The notes under the pieces: generated by a model | Databases searched by the model: none | The model's input: the letters and a program-made list of their open reading frames with translations, nothing else | What the model was told of the DNA's origin: nothing | Part shown: in pieces, positions 60,801 to 64,000 of the stretch | Layout of the letters: every line of letters starts with the position of its first letter | How positions within the stretch are numbered: the stretch's first letter is position 1 | Source of the DNA: Mytilus californianus | Lineage: Eukaryota > Mollusca > Bivalvia > Mytilida > Mytilidae | Reading direction: 5' to 3' | NCBI RefSeq assembly: GCF_021869535.1 | Contig: NW_026262701.1 | Span: forward strand, 46,317,278 to 46,381,277 | Length of the DNA stretch: 64,000 nucleotides | Position numbers and translations under genes: made by a program

Positions 60801-62578
60801 CTGGATCGCCCCTAGCAGACCAGAGAGTTACATTTCTATCTAGCAGATACATGGCACAATCAAGAATATTTTCTTCAAACTTGTAAATGAAGAAATTCAA
60901 AATAAAATAAATAAACAAACAAATACTACCAGATTGCACTGCCGGTTTAAATCCTAATAAAAAAAAATTAAGTACACATTTAAAATTCAGTTGCGCTATT
61001 TTAGCTTGGATTATTAGCTATAGAATTTGAATTAAATCTATTTGATTTTTTGATAAATGAATAATGGTGAAACATTATTCTTTACATGATATAATAAAGA
61101 TACAGTATGCGGATAGTAGTTGCCCAAAGACAAAAGCTGTTTTATGCATAATCGAGTATAAAATAATATCGTCTCATTTTTCTTCAAATACTGCTTAAGA
61201 TCAACTTGATCATAAAATATGCTGAATGAAATGTTTTCAATTCTTAAATTATTTGGTTAAGATTACTTATGTAAAGATGTATTTAAACGTTTACATATCG
61301 TATTATATCATTTAATTACGTTTACCTGTCCAAAGTTCCATTTTTGTCCATGTATTTCGTGTTTTTCTCCAGTATAGATTCTACCCTTGTCATTTAAGAT
61401 ATACTCATTTAACAATTCTTGTTCAGGAAGATATACCTGGTCGTCTATAAAAAATAAAAGAAATTACATTAGCAATTCTGGGTGATCATCTTAAACGAGC
61501 AAACATGCCAGCGGAGCTCAAAAGCTAATAACCCTGATCTTTTGGTATAGATAAACAGGGGAATATAATAAAGGATTATTCAAACTCATAAATCGAAGAC
61601 AGACTGACAACGACATGTGTATTGTGAGGTAAATCTTTTTTTGCTAAAGAAAACTAAATACAATCTTCGCTTCAAAAAAGAAATTCATAACAGCATAATG
61701 CGATTAGGCATATCGGGAATACGAAGGAAGTGTTACACGAATCTAGTCCAGGTTTGAGATCATATCAACTTTAACGGGAAGCCCAATAATCCTCCGGATA
61801 ACTAAAAAACAAAACGAAAAAGCTACCAAAGTCCCTCTCTATTTTAATTGAAAATTCACCTTGGCAGTAATATATGCTTCATATTGAATAAACAACAAAA
61901 ATGTTTTTCAGTTCAGTAGTTTTCATCAAAATATGTGTTCATCCTCTTATACATTAATAATGCTCTCTGCTAAACTAGTAAGTATAGTAAATAATGGCAA
62001 GATGACGTATACCAGTTACATTTTCATTGCAAAGATGTTCAACAGATGTCAAAGTAAACTATAAATGGACGATTGAATGATACCCCTGTAGAGTAACATC
62101 GAAATTATCAGGATTGTTGCATTCGAAAAAAAACTCTATTCTTGTTAATTCAGAATCTGAATAAATGTTAACAAACTTCTTTTACTTGAATTATAAGAAA
62201 TGAATTGGAAAATTTAAAGTTGCCGCGATGCAGCTTGAAACCACTGCAGAAGAGCACACCCCAATAAAACAAACTATATTCTGATCATGAGCTTTCATAT
62301 TTTAGGAAATCAAAACTTGCCTTTACACCAAGGATTGAATAGAATGTAGATATTTTGGTCGTGCCACATGTCAAATATTACAGTCTTGTTATCGGATTTA
62401 ACGAAAGTTTCTATCTGCAGCTTCCATATCCCAACTTAACAAGTAGGTGGAGTATTTATCCTGATTGACAATCTTTACTTTGCGTACTTTAAAATACGTG
62501 CTCCCCATTCTTCATCAGGATCCCCATCTGCAAGAACGAGACTAACACGTGTCCCCGTCGTAGGGGTCGGATTATCAC
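36085..62578 (-). CDS. Transglutaminase (protein-glutamine gamma-glutamyltransferase), 5'-partial, 13 exons
   Basis: The enzyme forms calcium-dependent gamma-glutamyl-epsilon-lysine cross-links between proteins, via a papain-like Cys-His-Asp triad. The 13 exons join in phase to about 635 residues of a family usually near 700 or more. They hold the end of the N-terminal beta-sandwich, the catalytic core and two C-terminal beta-barrels. The nucleophile lies in FGQCWVFSG (Cys codon 57884-57886), the histidine in NFHVWND (47635-47637) and the aspartate in QAIDGT (47566-47568). Cys-to-His spacing is 59 residues and His-to-Asp 23, equal to human factor XIII A (314, 373, 396). The conserved Trp before the active site is present (HWVGS), as is the SAHDNDG calcium-site motif. 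The true start is outside the window. In invertebrates such enzymes act in haemolymph clotting and matrix cross-linking; which applies here is unknown. Confidence 0.95.
37195..37445 (+). repeat. Dispersed repeat R7, copy 1 (intronic)
   Basis: 'ttgaccgatacgatgtgtct', 'gcaggagatgcttaccatgt' and 'cgacgcacccaatcttgctc' align with 63190-63440 in the same orientation. The plus-strand frames here are repeat-derived. Confidence 0.65.
37601..37737 (-). CDS. Transglutaminase exon 12 (second beta-barrel)
   Basis: Acceptor 'taacatag', donor AAAG|GTAAGA. Encodes [20 protein letters not shown] and [20 protein letters not shown], typical of the second barrel ('FTNPL...L..C...VEG.GL'). Confidence 0.95.
38500..38965. 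repeat. R3 tail and R1 fragment in the exon 11-12 intron
   Basis: A diverged R3 tail lies at about 38515-38570 and an R1 fragment ('ctgtcatattccttatttgg', 'taacctggttttatag') at 38858-38960. Confidence 0.55.
39290..39450 (-). CDS. Transglutaminase exon 11
   Basis: Acceptor 'atttttag', donor AAG|GTATAT. Encodes [19 protein letters not shown] and [11 protein letters not shown]. It has four Cys residues within about 15 residues ([10 protein letters not shown] and nearby), more than is usual here. Confidence 0.94.
39806..40007 (-). CDS. Transglutaminase exon 10 (first beta-barrel)
   Basis: Acceptor 'caatgtag', donor AAAA|GTGAGT. Encodes [40 protein letters not shown] and [13 protein letters not shown], the 'G.DF...L...N.S' fibronectin-like fold of the first barrel. 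Confidence 0.95.
41468..41553 (-). CDS. Transglutaminase exon 9
   Basis: Acceptor 'ttaaaag', donor ATG|GTATGC. Encodes (G)[18 protein letters not shown] and [10 protein letters not shown], corresponding to the 'EGSxxER' linker before the first barrel. Confidence 0.93.
41745..41890 (+). repeat. Dispersed repeat R6, copy 2 (intronic)
   Basis: 'catccagctatcggggtttt', 'gggcccagaggtgcaattcg' and 'acgcaagaggtttttaaagt' match 28735-28870. Confidence 0.8.
43090..43158 (-). ncRNA. Possible tRNA-derived SINE head or tRNA relic
   Basis: On the minus strand TAGCTGAATTAG (43143-43154) resembles an RNA polymerase III A box at 11 of 12 positions, and GGTTCGTTTCC (43102-43112) a B box at 10 of 11, about 31 bases apart. 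A full cloverleaf was not established and no SINE tail was delimited. Confidence 0.3.
43648..43763 (-). CDS. Transglutaminase exon 8
   Basis: Acceptor 'attccag', donor GAAG|GTAAAA. Encodes [19 protein letters not shown] and [13 protein letters not shown], the family's 'xIGxxIxTK...DIT..YK.PEG' segment leading out of the core. It is antisense to a longer plus-strand frame and easily missed. Confidence 0.93.
44270..44640. repeat. Short diverged tandem repeat (2-3 units of about 116-180 bp)
   Basis: 'agttgtctccaatattcaaa' with the following 'atatggtcttctaaaac' and 'atgattggtg' recurs at 44452 and 44568, and in a more diverged form at 44272. Confidence 0.8.
44850..44960 (+). repeat. Dispersed repeat R4, diverged copy (intronic)
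   Basis: 'aacaaccactggtcgatgcc', 'tcgtgtccaggtgtatcacc' and 'gtagttcgcacttttctgtt' align with 33035-33150. A further fragment at 35445-35520 carries 'cgtccccgagggaaagagg' and 'gtagtcagtactcttctgct'. Confidence 0.7.
45640..45945. other. GC-richer island with a CRE-like site in the exon 7-8 intron
   Basis: Contains 'ggtgacgtcataggtatgct' (a TGACGTCA site) and the CpG-containing 'aacaccgggcgttttctggc'. It could be a repeat or an internal regulatory segment; a similar TGACGTCA occurs in the MITE at 6597-6752. No transcript model is supported. Confidence 0.25.
46558..46720 (-). CDS. Transglutaminase exon 7
   Basis: Acceptor 'aaatcag', donor ATAG|GTAGGT. Encodes (G)[20 protein letters not shown] and [16 protein letters not shown], the end of the catalytic core. 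Confidence 0.96.
47541..47644 (-). CDS. Transglutaminase exon 6 with catalytic histidine and aspartate
   Basis: Acceptor 'aattgaag', donor GATG|GTGAGT. Encodes (W)[16 protein letters not shown] and [18 protein letters not shown]. Both residues completing the triad are intact. Confidence 0.97.
50778..51014 (-). other. Coding-like island, possible terminal exon of a nested gene
   Basis: After a plausible acceptor ('aaaacag' ending just above 51014) the minus strand encodes [40 protein letters not shown] and [20 protein letters not shown], then a hydrophobic-polar tail ending TTGLDL and a stop. The composition is protein-like and unlike the AT-driven frames nearby. The family is not recognised. 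Confidence 0.35.
51181..51299 (+). repeat. Left arm of a 119-bp inverted repeat pair
   Basis: Matches the reverse complement of 53591-53710 with five mismatches in 119 bases. Confidence 0.92.
51709..51933 (-). other. Coding-like island in the same intron
   Basis: Encodes a helical, charged segment [39 protein letters not shown] and [11 protein letters not shown] before running into TA repeats. A possible donor is ATGCAA|GTTAAT. The family is unknown. It lies inside the inverted-ended unit 51181-53710. Confidence 0.28.
52230..52775. repeat. Diverged tandem repeat, three units of about 178-198 bp
   Basis: 'catgatatat', 'attagatcca(g)aa' and 'tttccaatatcacatt' recur with 'catgat' at 52317, 52515 and 52693. 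The array lies between the inverted arms. Confidence 0.85.
53591..53710 (-). repeat. Right arm of the 119-bp inverted repeat pair
   Basis: Partner of 51181-51299, with about 2.3 kb of DNA between the arms. Sequence outside the arms is unrelated, so the inverted repeats end sharply. Confidence 0.92.
53615..53833 (-). other. Coding-like frame crossing the right inverted arm
   Basis: Encodes [38 protein letters not shown] and then a hydrophobic segment [19 protein letters not shown]. The Cys-containing first part lies outside the inverted arm and the hydrophobic part inside it. The left arm encodes nearly the same hydrophobic segment. The family is unknown. Confidence 0.3.
54789..54818. repeat. 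Poly-T run of about 30 bases
   Basis: A homopolymer tract in the large intron. It might be the poly(A) end of a minus-strand retro-insertion, but no element body is recognised. Confidence 0.8.
56124..56262 (-). CDS. Transglutaminase exon 5
   Basis: The acceptor must be 'atcaacag' (not the later 'gtag') so that the split codon gives Leu and the chain reads [18 protein letters not shown]. Donor TTTG|GTAAGT. Includes the SAHDNDG calcium-site segment. Confidence 0.95.
57475..57671. repeat. Tandem duplication, 2 x 99 bp
   Basis: 'acgcagtgaaatttctacct' begins each copy (57475, 57574); the copies differ at only a few bases. Intron between exons 4 and 5. Confidence 0.93.
57856..58030 (-). CDS. Transglutaminase exon 4 with catalytic cysteine
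   Basis: Acceptor 'ttggcag', donor ACTC|GTAAGT. Encodes [12 protein letters not shown], then [16 protein letters not shown], then [14 protein letters not shown]. The Cys of GQCWVF is the nucleophile, and the Trp of HWVGS is the residue that stabilises the reaction intermediate in this family. Confidence 0.97.
58375..58760 (+). repeat. Dispersed repeat R2, longer copy (intronic)
   Basis: Shares 'gccaatgaaacaaatctcca', 'cggccttcaacaatgaacaa' and 'agtcagctataaaaggcccc' with 13850-14036, then continues through 'gggcacccaacccacccatt' beyond the end of the other copy. Confidence 0.75.
59450..59890 (+). pseudogene. Reverse-transcriptase fossil, copy 2 (C-terminal part, intronic)
   Basis: Reads [13 protein letters not shown]-like residues (here [18 protein letters not shown] with differences), then a segment around [19 protein letters not shown], then [20 protein letters not shown] after a stop. 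It matches 28160-28600 and lacks the YIDD region. Broken by stops and inactive. Confidence 0.65.
60120..60340 (-). repeat. Dispersed repeat R1, reverse copy (intronic)
   Basis: The reverse complement contains 'catattcctgactttgtaca' and 'ggattaaacctggttttata' with 'gctagctaaacc', matching 13320-13410. Confidence 0.65.
60772..60879 (-). CDS. Transglutaminase exon 3
   Basis: Acceptor 'tttacaag', donor GTG|GTATGT, phase 0 at both ends. Encodes [20 protein letters not shown] and then [16 protein letters not shown], the helix that follows 'YGQF' in the family. Confidence 0.95.
61326..61444 (-). CDS. Transglutaminase exon 2
   Basis: Acceptor 'tttatag', donor CAG|GTAAAC. Encodes (D)[20 protein letters not shown] and [20 protein letters not shown], the characteristic entry into the catalytic core (family pattern 'YVLNDxGxIYxG...W.YGQF'). 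Confidence 0.95.
62319..62320 (-). other. GC splice donor (GC-AG intron)
   Basis: The minus-strand junction reads AAAG|GCAAGT, the usual consensus of the rare GC-AG class. A GT donor four bases further on would break the phase with the next exon. Confidence 0.8.
62321..62578 (-). CDS. Transglutaminase exon 1 of the visible part (N-terminal sandwich)
   Basis: The acceptor 'tttttcag' precedes (G)[19 protein letters not shown], and the exon closes with [10 protein letters not shown] just before the core. The donor is GC (AAAG|GCAAGT), required because the final single G joins AC of the next exon to give Asp. The exon length fits the phases, but the frame shifts by one base near 62488-62491 and back near 62446-62451, so about 17 residues between GARILK and [11 protein letters not shown] are read in another frame. 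A sequence error or real local change are both possible. Confidence 0.85.
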
Positions 62579-63189
62579 CTGAAAAATACAATTGTTTTTG
62601 TTATTCTGTATATCTGCACTCACAATGGTAAAATTAATCAATTGTCATTTTGTTTCCATAACTGTAGAATGGTTACTTCGCTTTAATATTGAACATATCT
62701 CTGTGTGCAGAAAGTTTTTTTTTTTTCGATTTTTAGTGTGTCAATAACAGTCTAAACTGATTCAGGAACGTCATTCTAAAAAAGGGTAAGTTATATGTTT
62801 TGTTACAGGATATTATTTGTTATCATTTAGTTGCATCAACTACTTCCCAATCAACTAAATTAAAGGAACTACACTGTTACTAACTTACAGGAATTACTGT
62901 ATTTCCCAGTTACTTGAGCACCTTGCTTCTTAATAAAAGGAATAACTTCTCTATAATAGTTAATCACGTCATTATGATAGCAGATAGTTGTTGCATTGGC
63001 AATCATACCGCCGTATGGTATACATATCTTAAACAATACGTTAATCAGTCTCGTGCATGCTCACATTTAAAGAACTTCGTTAACAGGGGTGTGGTTCTCA
63101 CACAATATAAAAACTGCTTCAACGGAGTTACGTATATTTCAAATATGTGGATTGACACTACATATGTTTTTATGTGTCACCGTAACGAG
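62579..63189. other. Start of the next upstream transglutaminase intron, no exon found
   Basis: No sequence encoding the expected preceding segment of the N-terminal sandwich, with matching splice sites, was found between 62579 and the window end. Confidence 0.5.
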
Positions 63190-63490
63190 TTGTTGACTGA
63201 TACGATATGTGTGTGTCTCAAATCACTGTAGTTTACACGGTTTAAAATCTTTAGATCCCAGAATAGTCGTTAATCTGTAAATTTACTGATTGTGTCTTAT
63301 TATCGATTGTTATCGATTGTTACATTTTGACTCAGTTTGGATTCGTATGGCGAGTGATGCATACATATCAGGAAAAGCTGACCCTGTTGACACACACGGT
63401 CTCATTTCTTTTCGAGATCATGCGATTCTCGTAGTAATTGTTTATTACCTTGATTTATTTCTGCTTAATGCATTAATGCGATATAAACAT
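63190..63490 (+). repeat. Dispersed repeat R7, copy 2
   Basis: 'gactgatacgatatgtgtgt', 'cgtatggcgagtgatgcata' and 'gacacacacggtctcatttc' align with 37195-37445. Followed at 63640-63720 by another repeat-like stretch ('ttaaaccaggaaagcgcgtc'). Confidence 0.65.
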
Positions 63491-64000
63491 CTGTAAATTA
63501 CTGTTGCCACTAAAAGACCACATCTCCTTTTTTTATATTGTTTTACTTTCTTTCCGGAATTGCTTTATTTCTTTGTTACTGGACTACTTGTTATTTACAC
63601 TTTGTTAAATTACTTTGTTTCATCCTTGATTTTTCAAGGTTTAGTTTTGAGAGTTACAGATGAAGTTAAACCAGGAAAGCGCGTCTGATGCAACAAATGT
63701 GTAAGGCGTTATTATTGTCTATTATTGAACTTGCTTGTTCCTTTAATTATAGTACAAGAACAACAAAAAATGACCATCATTTTCCTGAATTTGCATACAT
63801 GCGGGAAATCAATGTGTGAAGACGGGGTCAATGATAAGAAACTTTCTTCCTTATAGACAGCTTTTAATGTTCTATTTCTAATTGGAAACAAAACATAATG
63901 GTTACAAGTACATATGAATCATCATAATATTTTGAACTCCATATAATCAACAATTTGAATATGATCAAAGTAGTACATACAGTAAACTCCGTATATCCTA

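Noticed and set aside
62870-63000. A further upstream transglutaminase exon near the 'ttacaggaattac' sequence
   Set aside because: Donor-like and acceptor-like signals exist on the minus strand, but the short translation between them does not resemble the expected N-terminal domain and the phases do not fit.

Overview
The window is AT-rich, intron-rich animal DNA dominated by diverged dispersed repeats, with only one clearly recognisable gene. The repeat vocabulary, the intron sizes and the transglutaminase sequence point to a marine bivalve, most likely a mussel of the Mytilus type. That assignment is inference from recalled repeat families and was not searched.

Right half, about 36.1-62.6 kb, minus strand: the 3' part of a transglutaminase (protein-glutamine gamma-glutamyltransferase) gene. 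Thirteen exons can be placed by protein similarity, splice sites and matching codon phases. Together they encode about 635 residues: the end of the N-terminal beta-sandwich, the complete catalytic core with Cys, His and Asp, and both C-terminal beta-barrels to the stop codon. The first exons lie beyond the right edge. One intron uses a GC-AG donor. The most upstream visible exon carries a compensating pair of one-base frame shifts. The introns hold dispersed repeats, a reverse-transcriptase fossil, a 2.5 kb unit with 119-bp inverted ends, a possible tRNA-derived SINE head and some open reading pieces that could belong to a nested gene.

Left half, 1-36 kb: no complete gene is seen. It contains (a) blocks of non-coding sequence present in up to four diverged same-orientation copies (about 0.2-2.6, 5.6-7.4, 14.6-16.7 and 31.5-31.7 kb, plus 4.2-5.2 and 32.0-32.9 kb), the first of which carries a coding-looking terminal exon at 1079-1326 that lacks any methionine; (b) a 5.3 kb element at 7766-13068 made of about 9.7 tandem copies of a 539-bp monomer enclosed by 42-bp terminal inverted repeats; (c) a BEL/Pao-type gag remnant, the 3' end of a non-LTR retrotransposon and a broken reverse-transcriptase fossil with its YIDD box; (d) several short non-autonomous elements whose target duplications can be read directly, including two MITEs whose empty sites are preserved in an adjacent tandem duplicate; (e) short tandem duplications of 183-253 bp.

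The most unusual structure is the inverted-repeat-bounded satellite array. The best gene-level leads are the orphan exon at 1079-1326 and the possible nested gene inside the 8.5 kb transglutaminase intron.
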